Origin: Acidobacteriota bacterium
GTDB lineage: Bacteria; Acidobacteriota; Terriglobia; Bryobacterales; Bryobacteraceae
Assembly (NCBI GenBank): GCA_947470805.1
Contig: CANIVU010000048.1
Span: forward strand, 1-61,716
Reading direction: 5' to 3'
DNA length: 61,716 nucleotides
Part shown: in pieces, positions 53,954-61,716 of the stretch
Numbering within the stretch: position 1 is the first letter of the stretch
Layout: every line of letters begins with the position of its first letter
Program-made: the position numbers and the translations under genes
The notes under the pieces: generated by a model
The model's input: only the letters and a program-made list of their open reading frames with translations
Databases searched by the model: none
What the model was told of the DNA's origin: nothing

Positions 53954-53965
53954 TATAACCGCAAC
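53954..53965 (+). promoter_or_regulatory. leaderless-type promoter hexamer
   Basis: TATAAC (53954-53959) is followed by exactly 6 nt and the GTG start of the LamG-like gene at 53966, with no Shine-Dalgarno. The spacing is the same as at the two divergent promoters described above. Confidence 0.55.
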
Positions 53966-54613
53966 GTGCCTTCTCTTCGCCTTCTCCTACCGCTCGTGAG
54001 CGTCCTTGCGTTCGCCGCCGACGACTCGGTCACTTGGACCTTCGACAACCTCCAGAAGATCGGCGGCCACTCCGTCACAGTCCTCGGCACGCCCAAGGTC
54101 ATCGATACGCCGCTCGGCAAAGCCGTCCAGTTCAACGGCGCCACCGACGCGCTGTTCTTCGAGGTGCACCCGCTCGCCGGCGCGGAGAAATTCACTTGGG
54201 AAGTCATCTTCCGTCCGGACTCCGACGGCCCGCCCGCACAGCGCTTTTTCCACATGCAGGAGAACGGCTCGCAGCATCGTTACCTGTTCGAAACCCGGAT
54301 CATCAATAAGCAGTGGGCGCTCGATAGCTTCGCGGCTACCTCGGCCGGTTCCAAGGCATTGATGGACGTGAACCTGCTTCACCCCGCCGACAAATGGGTC
54401 CACGTCGCCGCCGTCTACGATGGCAAAGAGTACAGCAACTACGTAAACGGTAAGCTGCAGGTTAAGGCGGCAGTCACGCTCGCCCCTGAAGGCCCCGGCC
54501 GCACCTCCGTCGGCGTCCGCATCAACAAAGTGGACTATTTCAAAGGTGCCATTCGCCTCTCGCGCATGACACGTCGGGCCCTGACCCCAGCTGAATTCCT
54601 CCGCGTCCCTTAA
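53966..54613 (+). CDS. secreted LamG/concanavalin-like domain protein
   Basis: A 215-residue exported protein beginning at GTG. A signal peptide (PSLRLLLPLVSVLAFAA) is followed by one laminin-G/concanavalin A-like jelly-roll domain (about 22-205), recognisable from VTWTFDNLQKIGG, LGKAVQFNGATDALFF, KFTWEVIFRPDSDG, DKWVHVAAVYDGKEYSNYVN and YFKGAIRLSRMTRRALTPAE. Such domains bind glycans or proteins. The stop TAA is directly followed by the ATG of the multihaem cytochrome, so the two are co-translated. No catalytic domain is present. Confidence 0.88.
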   Translation: MPSLRLLLPLVSVLAFAADDSVTWTFDNLQKIGGHSVTVLGTPKVIDTPLGKAVQFNGATDALFFEVHPLAGAEKFTWEVIFRPDSDGPPAQRFFHMQENGSQHRYLFETRIINKQWALDSFAATSAGSKALMDVNLLHPADKWVHVAAVYDGKEYSNYVNGKLQVKAAVTLAPEGPGRTSVGVRINKVDYFKGAIRLSRMTRRALTPAEFLRVP

Positions 54614-56050
54614 ATGCGCGCGCTGCTCGTTTTGATTGCCGCTCTACCCGTTCTCGCCGATACCGGGAACGCCGTCTGCGCCCGGTGTCACACCGCGATT
54701 GCAAAAAGGTACGCGACCACCGGCATGGCGCAAACCAGCGGCCGCACAGGGCAGTCAGCGTTTAAGGAGGAGTTCGGCCACCCCAACGTGTCTCCGGCCT
54801 ATCAACTCCAAATCGAAGGCGCCACGCGTCAACTGGAGTACTTCCTCGGCTCGGGCCACATCGGCCGCAGCTATCTCTTCCGCAAGGCGGGGCAGCTATT
54901 CCAGGCCCCGCTGTCGTACTACTCGGCCCCGAAAAAGTGGGACACGTCACCGGGCTATGAGACCAAGCCCTATCCGGAGCTGACGCGCGCCGTCGAGCCA
55001 GCGTGCCTCCAATGCCATGCCAGCCCATCGCGGCCCTTTGTCGATAGTGGGGTGACCTGCGAACGTTGCCATGGCCCGGGTGAGAGGCACGCGGCGCTGC
55101 CCGGCAAGCGGAACATCGTTAACCCGGCGCGCTTGTCGCCGGAACAGAGGGACAGCGTCTGCGCCCAGTGCCACCTGACCGGAGCCGCCCGCATTGCCCG
55201 CGCCGGCCGAGCCCGCGGCGCATATTCGCCCGGCGAGAAACTCAGCGACTCAATCGCGGTTTTCGTTTGGGACACCCCGGAGGGCGTGGAGCCCACCGCG
55301 ACCAGTCATTTCGAAAAGCTGAACCGCAGCCGCTGCCGACAGGCGAGCGGGGAGAAGCTATGGTGCGGGACTTGTCACGAAGCGCATACCGATTCCACTC
55401 CCGCCCACTACAACCGGCAGTGCCAAACGTGCCACACGGAAAAAAAGTGCACGGGCAGCCAGAGTCAGAACTGCATCGATTGCCATATGCCCAAGCGCGC
55501 CGCCGCCCGATCTGTCGAGCATCTGGCTTTCACAGACCACGCCATCCCGCGCCGTCCAACGGCGCCGTCGACGCAGACCGCGCAAGCGCTCCGAGAATTC
55601 TGGACCGGCCAATCCAATCCCAGGGACGCAGCATTGGCCTACGCCGCCGCCAATCTGGAGACCGCTTACCCACTTTTAGAGGAGGCTGCCAACGCGAACC
55701 CCAAAGACATCCCGCTACTGCTCCAGTTAGCCCACTATCACGAGCGGATGAACGCCGAAGAGAAGGCCGAAAAGCTCTACGCCCAGATTCTGCTTGCCGA
55801 CCCTGCCAACACGACCGCCGCCGTGAATCTGGGAACGTACAAGATTCGCCAAGGCAACGCGAAGGAGGCGATGGCGTTGTGGTTGCAAGCCTTGGCGCGC
55901 AACCCGGCACTGATCAGCGCCCGGCTGAATCTGGCGGTGGCGCAATACCAAAGCGGCAACGCCACGGCGGCCAAAGCCAGCCTGAAGGCGGTTCTTGATT
56001 ACGAACCCGCCCACCCGGCCGCGCTCCGCCTGCTGGCGCAGCTACCATAA
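54614..56050 (+). CDS. seven-haem cytochrome c with C-terminal TPR domain, second copy
   Basis: A 478-residue exported protein. After a signal peptide (MRALLVLIAALPVLA) come seven CXXCH sites: CARCH (22-26), CLQCH, CERCH, CAQCH, CGTCH, CQTCH and CIDCH, all before about residue 300. The haem-site neighbourhoods match the larger homologue at 12481 (ERCHGPGERHA against QRCHGPGKQHA; IDCHMPKR against ADCHMPKR). The C-terminal part (about 330-478) has TPR-like helices (LEEAANANPKDIPLLLQLAH, AKEAMALWLQALARNPAL). It probably transfers electrons in the periplasm. It starts immediately after the LamG gene stop. Confidence 0.92.
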   Translation: MRALLVLIAALPVLADTGNAVCARCHTAIAKRYATTGMAQTSGRTGQSAFKEEFGHPNVSPAYQLQIEGATRQLEYFLGSGHIGRSYLFRKAGQLFQAPLSYYSAPKKWDTSPGYETKPYPELTRAVEPACLQCHASPSRPFVDSGVTCERCHGPGERHAALPGKRNIVNPARLSPEQRDSVCAQCHLTGAARIARAGRARGAYSPGEKLSDSIAVFVWDTPEGVEPTATSHFEKLNRSRCRQASGEKLWCGTCHEAHTDSTPAHYNRQCQTCHTEKKCTGSQSQNCIDCHMPKRAAARSVEHLAFTDHAIPRRPTAPSTQTAQALREFWTGQSNPRDAALAYAAANLETAYPLLEEAANANPKDIPLLLQLAHYHERMNAEEKAEKLYAQILLADPANTTAAVNLGTYKIRQGNAKEAMALWLQALARNPALISARLNLAVAQYQSGNATAAKASLKAVLDYEPAHPAALRLLAQLP

Positions 56051-56086
56051 GCCCGCCCTCGAAACCAGCTATGCCAGAATGGGGCG

Positions 56087-56353
56087 ATGTCTGATGAGCT
56101 ACCGAGGTGGTATTGGGTCGCATTTGGGATGTGCCAGTTGGCCGGCTTGGTTCTACCGGCATTCGCCAACGTGCACATGAACATCGCGCCTCTCGTTGGC
56201 ACGTTCTTATAGCTGTTTCCTGGTGTCCTAATCGCCCTGCCCCTATCCGCGCTAACGATCTATTTCCAAGCCATCGTCGCGGTTGGAGTGAACTATTTCA
56301 TATGGCGGTTCATCGGCAGGCGGCTCTTCGGATCACACCCAGATCTCGCATAA
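56087..56353 (+). pseudogene. small membrane protein interrupted by an amber codon
   Basis: From the ATG at 56087 the frame encodes a polar start MSDELPRWYWVAFGM and a helix CQLAGLVLPAFA, and ends in TAG at 56210-56212 after PLVGTFL. The same frame then continues without a break through a second helix (LFPGVLIALPLSALTIYFQ) and NYFIWRFIGRRLFGSHPD to TAA at 56351. The whole reads like one 88-codon membrane protein. It could be a recent nonsense mutation, a sequence error or stop-codon readthrough. No family is recognised. Confidence 0.55.
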
Positions 56354-56359
56354 ACGTCG

Positions 56360-56397
56360 AACGGGCCCGGCCGTCGGAGGAGCGGCGCGAGCCCGTT
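56360..56397 (-). terminator. possible rpoD terminator
   Basis: The inverted repeat AACGGGC/GCCCGTT surrounds a GC-rich 24-nt loop, 26 bp after the rpoD stop. The following minus-strand sequence has only a short T-run, so termination would be weak. Confidence 0.45.
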
Positions 56398-56422
56398 GCG
56401 GGGGATAACTTGTTCGAAGGGG

Positions 56423-57979
56423 TTAGCGGGCAGCCAGCAAAGCACGCAGATGGCGCGCCCGTTCCGGCGAACGCAACTGGCGTAGAGCTTTGGCTTCGAT
56501 TTGGCGAATCCGCTCACGCGTGACGTCAAACTCCTGGCCGATCTCTTCCAGCGTGTGCTCCCGGTCGCAGCCGATGCCGAAGCGCATCCGAATGACCTTC
56601 TCCTCTTTCGGGGAGAGAGTCTTCAGAATGTTGGCGGTCTCGTCGCGAACGTTCGATTCGATGACGGCGTCGACAGGCGAACCCACCCAGCGATCTTCGA
56701 TCAAATCGCCCAGCGCCGACTCCCCGTCGCGGCCGACCGGAGTTTCCAGGGAAACCGGGTCGCGCGAGATGGTCTTCAGCTTCTGGACCTTCTCCACCGG
56801 AATATCCATCCGGCGGCTGATTTCTTCGTTAGTGGGCTGGCGGCCGAGTTCCTTCTCCAATTCCCGCGTCGCGCGCAGGAACTTGTTCATGGACTCGTTC
56901 ATGTGGACAGGAATACGGATGGTGCGCGATTGGTCGGCAATGGCGCGGGTGATGGCTTGGCGAATCCACCATGTGGCGTAGGTCGAAAACTTGTAGCCGC
57001 GGCGATACTCGAACTTGTCGGCCGCGCGCATCAGGCCGATGTTGCCTTCCTGGATCAGATCCAGCAGGTGCAACCCGCGGTTGACGTACTTCTTGGCAAC
57101 CGAAACCACCAGGCGGAGGTTGGCTTCCACCAGGTCCTTCTTCGCCTTCTCGGCTTCCACTTCGCCATGCCGGATGACGGTGATGGTGTGCTTCAACTGC
57201 ACCACCGAGGCACCGGCGAACTCCTGCTTCTTCTTTACATCGCGCTTCAGCTCGCGAATGCGCATGACATGCTGCGGGTCCTTGCGGGCCTCCAGCTTGT
57301 GCAGTTCGCTGTCGAGATGGGTGATCTCCTCGACCGTGCGCTCAATCTCTTTGGCGAATTCACGCCACCGGCTCGGCAGAAAAGGCGTATTGCGAATGGC
57401 AACACTCATGTCCACTTGGGCCCGTGCGGCCTTGTAGTAGATCTTCCGATATGCCTTCTTGATGACCGGGTTCTTCTCGCTCGCCTTGGGCGCCGGGGTC
57501 TCCACCAGCTTTTCCAACGCCGTCATCTGCTTTTTATGCAGCAAGCCGAGGTTCAAAACCCGCTCGGTCAGTTCCTTGCGCATCTTGGCTTCGGCAGGGG
57601 TGCCTTCTTCCACGTCACCCAGATCGACCAGATTGTCGAGCTCGATTTCGGCCTTCTTCAGCAAGTCGGTGAATTCGATCACGCGGTTCTGCACCACCGC
57701 CGAACGGCTGATCGCCTTCAACATACGGAGCTTCCCGCGCTCCATCCGGCGCGCCAGATTGACTTCCCCTTCCCGCGTCAATAGCGGTACGGCGCCCATC
57801 TCGCGCAGGTAGACGCGGACAGGGTCGTCCGTATAGATGGACTCTTCCTGTTGTGCCGCCGCCTGAAAGTCTTCCCCGTCGTGCACTTCTTCCGGATGGA
57901 AGAAATTCGTTTCCTCGTCAAAGGGTAGACCTAGTGGCTCGGTTGAGTCGCCAAGGTACTGATCGTCAAAATGATCCAT
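56423..57979 (-). CDS. rpoD: primary sigma factor RpoD (sigma-70)
   Basis: A 518-residue housekeeping sigma factor. Region 1.2 is [20 protein letters not shown] (about 52-71). A non-conserved, Lys/Glu-rich region spans about 90-270. Region 2 contains [37 protein letters not shown] and [19 protein letters not shown]. Region 3 follows [12 protein letters not shown], and region 4 has [16 protein letters not shown] and [20 protein letters not shown]. Region 1.1 is short and acidic. It lies downstream of nrdR on the same strand behind its own extended -10 promoter. Identification is secure. Confidence 0.97.
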   Translation of the reverse strand: MDHFDDQYLGDSTEPLGLPFDEETNFFHPEEVHDGEDFQAAAQQEESIYTDDPVRVYLREMGAVPLLTREGEVNLARRMERGKLRMLKAISRSAVVQNRVIEFTDLLKKAEIELDNLVDLGDVEEGTPAEAKMRKELTERVLNLGLLHKKQMTALEKLVETPAPKASEKNPVIKKAYRKIYYKAARAQVDMSVAIRNTPFLPSRWREFAKEIERTVEEITHLDSELHKLEARKDPQHVMRIRELKRDVKKKQEFAGASVVQLKHTITVIRHGEVEAEKAKKDLVEANLRLVVSVAKKYVNRGLHLLDLIQEGNIGLMRAADKFEYRRGYKFSTYATWWIRQAITRAIADQSRTIRIPVHMNESMNKFLRATRELEKELGRQPTNEEISRRMDIPVEKVQKLKTISRDPVSLETPVGRDGESALGDLIEDRWVGSPVDAVIESNVRDETANILKTLSPKEEKVIRMRFGIGCDREHTLEEIGQEFDVTRERIRQIEAKALRQLRSPERARHLRALLAAR

Positions 57980-58101
57980 TCATCCCACTTCTCCGCCATC
58001 GGGACGGAACAAGCTCGCTGCGTTGTGGTCTTCGGGCGGTGGGGCTATTGCCCGGCAGGCACGCGAATCTCGACCCCTTATCACAAGGAGCGCCAAGACT
58101 G

Positions 58102-58130
58102 AGTATAGCATCCAACCGCTTGAAAGTTAA
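58102..58130 (-). promoter_or_regulatory. rpoD promoter, extended -10
   Basis: On the minus strand TTAACT (58130-58125) is separated by 17 bp from TATACT (58107-58102), which is preceded by TG one base upstream (TGCTATACT). The start codon lies about 120 bp downstream, so the rpoD mRNA would have a long leader. Confidence 0.7.
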
Positions 58131-58171
58131 GAGCCAATTCGCTCCTGTTCCTTCTGATGCTAAATGCGTGG

Positions 58172-58200
58172 AAAGGTTACGGAAATTAGCTGTAACCTTT
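58172..58200. repeat. 29-bp inverted repeat between nrdR and rpoD
   Basis: A perfect 9-bp inverted repeat (AAAGGTTAC/GTAACCTTT) with an 11-nt centre, upstream of the rpoD promoter and downstream of nrdR. A second, shorter one (AAGTG/CACTT) adjoins it at 58201-58217. They may end the nrdR transcript or bind a regulator. Confidence 0.5.
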
Positions 58201-58249
58201 AAGTGGTGCTATCACTTTTCCCGAAATACTACGGTGGTAGTGGAAATCC

Positions 58250-58720
58250 CTACCGCCCTTCCCCCATTCGCGTCCGTAATAGCACCTGCAGCTCACTCAA
58301 AAACGCCTGCTCATCCTGGAAATCCCGATAGACGCTCGCAAACCGCACGTAGGCGATCTTATCCAGCCCGCGCAACTCGTCCATCAGAATCTCTCCGACA
58401 TCCGTAGTAGAAAGCTCCCGCTCCGAGTTGTCCGCCAATCGCGCCTCTACCTTATCCACAATCGCCGCCAGCTTCGTGATCGAGATCGGCCGCTTCTCAC
58501 ACGCCTTCAACAACCCGTTCAGGATCTTCTGCCGCTCAAATTTCTCCCGGCGCCCGTCCTTCTTCACCACCATATAAGGGATCTCGTCGATCTTCTCGTA
58601 CGTCGTAAACCGCCGTTCGCACCCCAAACACTGCCGGCGCCGCCGGATCGCGTCGCCTTCCTTGCTCTCCCGCGAGTCGATGACCTTATCTTCCTGATGC
58701 GCGCAAAATGGACATTTCAT
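58250..58720 (-). CDS. nrdR: transcriptional repressor NrdR
   Basis: A 156-residue regulator of ribonucleotide reductase genes. The N-terminal zinc ribbon (MKCPFCAHQEDKVIDSRES, with the second Cys pair in RRRRQCLGCERRF) precedes an ATP-cone domain (about 46-136, VVKKDGRREKFERQKILNG, VGEILMDELRGLDKIAYVRF). ATP/dATP binding controls its DNA affinity. Its ATG overlaps the stop of the upstream flippase-like gene by 4 bp. No NrdR box or reductase gene is seen in the window. Confidence 0.97.
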   Translation of the reverse strand: MKCPFCAHQEDKVIDSRESKEGDAIRRRRQCLGCERRFTTYEKIDEIPYMVVKKDGRREKFERQKILNGLLKACEKRPISITKLAAIVDKVEARLADNSERELSTTDVGEILMDELRGLDKIAYVRFASVYRDFQDEQAFLSELQVLLRTRMGEGR

Positions 58721-59796
58721 GGTTGCGGTTCCTGTTCCTGCAATTCGTGGCTAATCTGCCGCAAGTTCTTCCAACGCAGCCCTTCGGAGGCCGCCAGCCC
58801 GAGCCCGATAGGCAATATACTGACCCATGTTACCAGCCAGTTGGCCACGGCGATGCCCGTCGCCTCCGCCGCGCTCAACCCGAACAACTGGGTCAACACC
58901 ACCGTGCCGGCGATCTGCACGCCGCCGCCGATCCCCGGAATCTGCACAATACTCCCGAACGCCACAAACCCCACGTACACCACCGTATCGAGGTTGCTCA
59001 TGTGCGACGTCGCCGGGAACGCCCGGAAGAAGCAAATCGTCCCACCGGCGATAATCAGCCATTCAATCGCCGTAATCCCAAGTAAAGAAACGACATCACT
59101 CGGCCGACGGCAGCAGGCCATGCCGCTGGTGAAGGAATGGACCAGGGCTTGCGTCCGCCCCAGCCACGGCTCGGAAAGGAATCCCAAGGCCGACGACAGT
59201 CGGTCCGCCACCACTTCTTTAGACCGTCCGGCGAAGAACAAAATCACCAGGCACACCCCTGCCATCACCGCCACAAACCCGCCCCCGACGTTCAGAATCC
59301 ACGCAATACCCGGCGAAACATCGCGTCCGGAAGGGTCAAAAGCGTACAATCCGATGCCGAACAGCGTCAAAACAGCTAACAAATCGAACACCCGCTCCAG
59401 GAACCAGGTCGCCATCTGCGACGAAAACGGCACACCTTCACTGCGCGCAATCAGCCACGGCCGCACCAACTCGCCCGGCCGCCCCAACAAAATCACCGAT
59501 GTGAACCCGATCGCTGTCGCCTTAAAAATTCGTAATGCCGAAGCCTGGGGCGCAATGGGGCGGATCATCAACCGCCAACGGATCACCCGCGCCAGGTAGG
59601 TTCCCAACACCAGAGACGCCGAAATGCTCATCCAGCCCCACCGAATACTCCGGTAGACCTCGCCAAAAGCATTCCAATCAAAGGACTTAAGCCGCTGCCA
59701 GCTGGCCGCCACCAGCACCGCGACAACGAAAACGGCAATCCACGGCAACCAGCGCCGGTAACGCGAAATTAAATCAGAGGACGGGGTAAAACTCAC
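58717..59796 (-). CDS. LPG-synthase transmembrane-domain/flippase-like membrane protein
   Basis: A 359-residue integral membrane protein of the UPF0104 / lysylphosphatidylglycerol-synthase TM-region family with about eight helices. Typical stretches are LARVIRWRLMIRPI, LLGRPGELVRPWLIAR, WFLERVFDLLAVLTLFGIGL and VQIPGIGGGVQIAGTVVL. It lacks the C-terminal aminoacyl-transferase domain, so it may flip or transport lipids rather than synthesise LPG. Start is GTG (coding MSFTPSSDL). It overlaps nrdR by 4 bp, an unusual but clear pairing. Confidence 0.88.
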   Translation of the reverse strand: MSFTPSSDLISRYRRWLPWIAVFVVAVLVAASWQRLKSFDWNAFGEVYRSIRWGWMSISASLVLGTYLARVIRWRLMIRPIAPQASALRIFKATAIGFTSVILLGRPGELVRPWLIARSEGVPFSSQMATWFLERVFDLLAVLTLFGIGLYAFDPSGRDVSPGIAWILNVGGGFVAVMAGVCLVILFFAGRSKEVVADRLSSALGFLSEPWLGRTQALVHSFTSGMACCRRPSDVVSLLGITAIEWLIIAGGTICFFRAFPATSHMSNLDTVVYVGFVAFGSIVQIPGIGGGVQIAGTVVLTQLFGLSAAEATGIAVANWLVTWVSILPIGLGLAASEGLRWKNLRQISHELQEQEPQP

Positions 59797-59969
59797 GTGA
59801 GACCGAAAGAACCGGCACGGCGCCGTTGTAAACTACAAAAACGGTAGCCACGCCTAACAATTCGTGCGAACTTATTATGGCAGATCCTCGTAACTACTTT
59901 TGAACGCGCAATGAGCTCACGCGGGGAATGTGAGCAGGGAAGCGCGCCAGGAAGGAGACCGGGGACGAC

Positions 59970-60647
59970 ATGGCACTGGCTGTTGCAGTAGAAACCCAGA
60001 AATTCGGGAACACATTAATCTCGGATTGGGGAATCCCCCAAACTGCCCGCCTCGGGAGCCGGAGCTTGGAACCATCTTTCGACCTCGACATACAACTGGT
60101 GGAGCGCTGCCTCGCCGGGGACGAGGGGGCGTGGGAAGACCTGGTCAAAACCCACACCAGACGTGTATATTCGATCTGCTATCGCTTCATAGGGAAGGAC
60201 TCCGAAGCACAAGACCTCACGCAAGACGTCTTTCTTCGCCTCTTCCGAACGCTCAAGTCGTTCCGCGCCGGAGAGGGCTCATTTACCGTATGGCTCTCCC
60301 GCATGACCCGGAACTTGCTGATCGATAACTACCGCCGCACCCGTCAGGAACGCATCACAGATTCCATTGAAGAACAACTGCCCATGATGGAAGAGCGCTC
60401 GATCGGCGCAGGCAGCCGTGCCGACGGTCTGCTGGCTGGTCGCGAAGCCTCCGAACTGCTTCAAGGGGCGCTGCAGCGCCTGTCCCCCGAACTCCGGGAG
60501 ACGGTGATTTTGCGCGACCTGGAGGAGATGGAATATAAAGAGATTGCTGAAACTTTAGGTGTCCCCGAGGGAACCGTCAAGTCGCGAATCAATCGCGGCC
60601 GGGCCGAATTGGCCCGCATCCTTCGGAAATACCAGGCGGCGGTATAA
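59970..60647 (+). CDS. ECF-family RNA polymerase sigma factor
   Basis: A 225-residue extracytoplasmic-function sigma factor. Region 2 spans about 45-115 (DEGAWEDLVKTHTRRVYSI, FIGKDSEAQDLTQDVFLRLF, GEGSFTVWLSRMTRNLLIDN). Region 4 spans about 165-215 (LSPELRETVILRDLEEMEYK, EIAETLGVPEGTVKSRINRG). An N-terminal extension of about 35 residues is present. It is followed 4 bp later by a zinc-binding anti-sigma gene, the classical pairing. GGAG lies upstream. A possible self-recognised promoter is at 59868-59892. Confidence 0.95.
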   Translation: MALAVAVETQKFGNTLISDWGIPQTARLGSRSLEPSFDLDIQLVERCLAGDEGAWEDLVKTHTRRVYSICYRFIGKDSEAQDLTQDVFLRLFRTLKSFRAGEGSFTVWLSRMTRNLLIDNYRRTRQERITDSIEEQLPMMEERSIGAGSRADGLLAGREASELLQGALQRLSPELRETVILRDLEEMEYKEIAETLGVPEGTVKSRINRGRAELARILRKYQAAV

Positions 60648-60651
60648 AGCC

Positions 60652-61254
60652 ATGACTTGCAACTGTGCGGAATTCGAAATCCTGCTCTGTGACGCCGTCG
60701 ACGGAACCCTCCGCGGCGAGCAGCAGACGGCTTTTGACTTGCACCGCCAGTCCTGCGCCTCCTGCGACGAGATGGCCACCGATGTCCTGGGCGTGACCGC
60801 CTTCATCGAGCGCGTCGCCGTCGTCGAGCCGCCCAAAGAACTCCTGACCAAGATCCTCTTCGAAACCTCAGGCAAGGCCTCCAAGGCCAACTCCCCCGTT
60901 AAAGCCGGATGGTTCGGAGCCGTAAAACAGTTTCTCGGCCCGGTCCTGGCCCCCCGTCTGGCGATGGGCATGGTGATGACGATCCTGTCGATCTCCATGC
61001 TGGCCCAGGTGTTTGGGCTCGAGGTCCGGCCGCTCAAAGCTTCCGATCTCGAACCGACCCGGATCTGGGCCGGCGTCGAGGACGGGGCCCACCGCCAGTG
61101 GTCCCGCGTCGTTAAGTACTACGAAAACATCCGCGTTGTGTACGAGATTCAATCCCGGCTCAAGGAATGGGCCGACCAGGAAGAGCAGGACAGGCAGAGT
61201 CAGCAAAAGGATGCTGCGACCGCGCCGCAAACCAATACCGCACCGACACCGTGA
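60652..61254 (+). CDS. zinc-finger (HC2) anti-sigma factor, membrane-anchored
   Basis: A 200-residue membrane protein. The N-terminal zinc-binding anti-sigma domain has the H-x3-C-x2-C motif (His31, Cys35, Cys38; LHRQSCASC) with further cysteines at the start (TCNC). A membrane helix lies at about 103-122 (AMGMVMTILSISMLAQVF), and a charged, Gln-rich C-terminal tail follows. It should sequester the ECF sigma factor encoded 4 bp upstream until a signal releases it. The ATG at 60652 is used; an earlier in-frame start would overlap the sigma gene. Confidence 0.88.
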   Translation: MTCNCAEFEILLCDAVDGTLRGEQQTAFDLHRQSCASCDEMATDVLGVTAFIERVAVVEPPKELLTKILFETSGKASKANSPVKAGWFGAVKQFLGPVLAPRLAMGMVMTILSISMLAQVFGLEVRPLKASDLEPTRIWAGVEDGAHRQWSRVVKYYENIRVVYEIQSRLKEWADQEEQDRQSQQKDAATAPQTNTAPTP

Positions 61255-61312
61255 CCAGGCCGTTAGAGCCCGGAGCGGAGCCACTCATTTCGATTTTTTA
61301 GGGGAGTTCGTC

Positions 61313-61716
61313 ATGGAACAATCTGGAAATGCCCAGGTAGCATACTGCCGCATCTGCGGAAAAGGCCTCACTGCTGAAGAACAGCATCCGGCACTTGGCA
61401 CTGTTTACTGTGCCGAACACGTTCCCGCTCCGCCGCCGCCAAACGCGCCGCCTTCCCCCTGGACCGCCCCGCCCACAGCGCCGCCGCCCGTGAACAACCC
61501 GAATGCCCCCGGCGCGCCATCGCCCGGATTGGCGTTCATCCTTGGACTCATCCCCGGCGTCGGCGCCATCTACAACGCCCAATACGCCAAGGGCCTCATC
61601 CACGTCGTTATCTTCGGCCTGCTGATCAGTATGGCCAACGCCGATTCGGTCGGCGACATGCAACCGCTGTTCGGCATGCTGGCCCCGGCCTGGGTCTTTT
61701 ATATGGCGTTTGAGGC
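61313..61716 (+). CDS. zinc-ribbon plus membrane protein, 3'-truncated by window edge
   Basis: The first 134 residues of a membrane protein running off the window. It begins with a B-box-like zinc site (YCRICGKGLTAEEQ, then VYCAEH). A Pro-rich linker (about 38-72) and hydrophobic segments (GLAFILGLIPGVGAIYNAQY, GLIHVVIFGLLISMA) follow. The GVGAIYNAQYAKGL pattern recalls TM2-type and similar small membrane domains. GGGGAG lies upstream of the ATG. It may belong to the sigma/anti-sigma operon (58-bp gap). Function unknown. Confidence 0.82.
   Translation, partial: MEQSGNAQVAYCRICGKGLTAEEQHPALGTVYCAEHVPAPPPPNAPPSPWTAPPTAPPPVNNPNAPGAPSPGLAFILGLIPGVGAIYNAQYAKGLIHVVIFGLLISMANADSVGDMQPLFGMLAPAWVFYMAFE

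Noticed and set aside
1-61716. tRNA, rRNA, CRISPR arrays or prophage
   Set aside because: No cloverleaf-like segments, rRNA stretches, regularly spaced repeats or phage structural genes were recognised on reading both strands; a covariance-model scan could not be run.

Overview
The window is about 62 kb of GC-rich bacterial DNA. The gene families point to an acidobacterium of the Solibacter/Bryobacter type. These include very long TonB-dependent receptors with an N-terminal carboxypeptidase-regulatory domain, paired planctomycete-type cytochrome/DUF1553 and DUF1501 proteins, CXXCH cytochromes fused to TPRs, a CadC-like membrane regulator, and a C-terminal domain resembling the Solibacter-specific family TIGR03437. 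This placement rests on family content only. No rRNA, tRNA or CRISPR array was recognised.

Layout. 1-7.6 kb: 3' part of a malate synthase, a secreted Solibacter-type protein, a Tat-type unknown protein coupled to a PhnB-like protein, then a haem-binding protein overlapping a P-type cation ATPase. 7.7-16.2 kb: a DUF1989 protein, a TonB receptor, a seven-haem cytochrome/TPR protein with a small leader gene, and a secreted ankyrin protein. 16.7-19.0 kb: a CadC-like regulator followed by three small membrane-protein genes, the last frameshifted. 19.2-26.5 kb (minus): a tight eight-gene operon with a creatininase-like protein, cupin, APH-type kinase, histidine phosphatase, enoyl-CoA hydratase, acyl-CoA dehydrogenase, dihaem cytochrome c and PQQ dehydrogenase. 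The kinase plus dehydrogenase pairing recalls the phospho-acyl-CoA route of ACAD10/11 and the levulinate (lva) pathway.

26.5-37.2 kb: two convergent copies of a PSCyt/DUF1553 plus DUF1501 module. One carries a sugar isomerase/epimerase-like protein; the other carries a Tat-exported sulfatase and a six-repeat beta protein. 37.3-42.8 kb: a small secreted protein, then the imuA-imuB-dnaE2 mutagenesis cassette (minus) behind a strong-looking promoter. 42.9-53.9 kb: two paralogous membrane proteins whose cytoplasmic domain looks like a catalytically dead JAMM/MPN fold, interleaved with two complete TonB receptors, a receptor remnant, and a frameshifted erythromycin-esterase-like gene lying between two copies of a 154-bp direct repeat. 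54.0-61.7 kb: a LamG-like protein coupled to a second seven-haem/TPR cytochrome, a small gene with an in-frame amber codon, rpoD, nrdR, an LPG-synthase/flippase-like membrane protein, and an ECF sigma/anti-sigma pair followed by a truncated zinc-ribbon membrane protein.

Together the genes suggest an aerobic soil heterotroph that imports or degrades complex substrates through TonB receptors and exported enzymes and feeds electrons to periplasmic c-type cytochromes. Two broader signals stand out. Several operon-first genes have a -10-like hexamer exactly 6 nt before the start codon and no Shine-Dalgarno, which suggests leaderless transcripts. The plus strand is G-rich up to about 35 kb and C-rich after about 37 kb, except for the esterase island at 44.0-46.4 kb.
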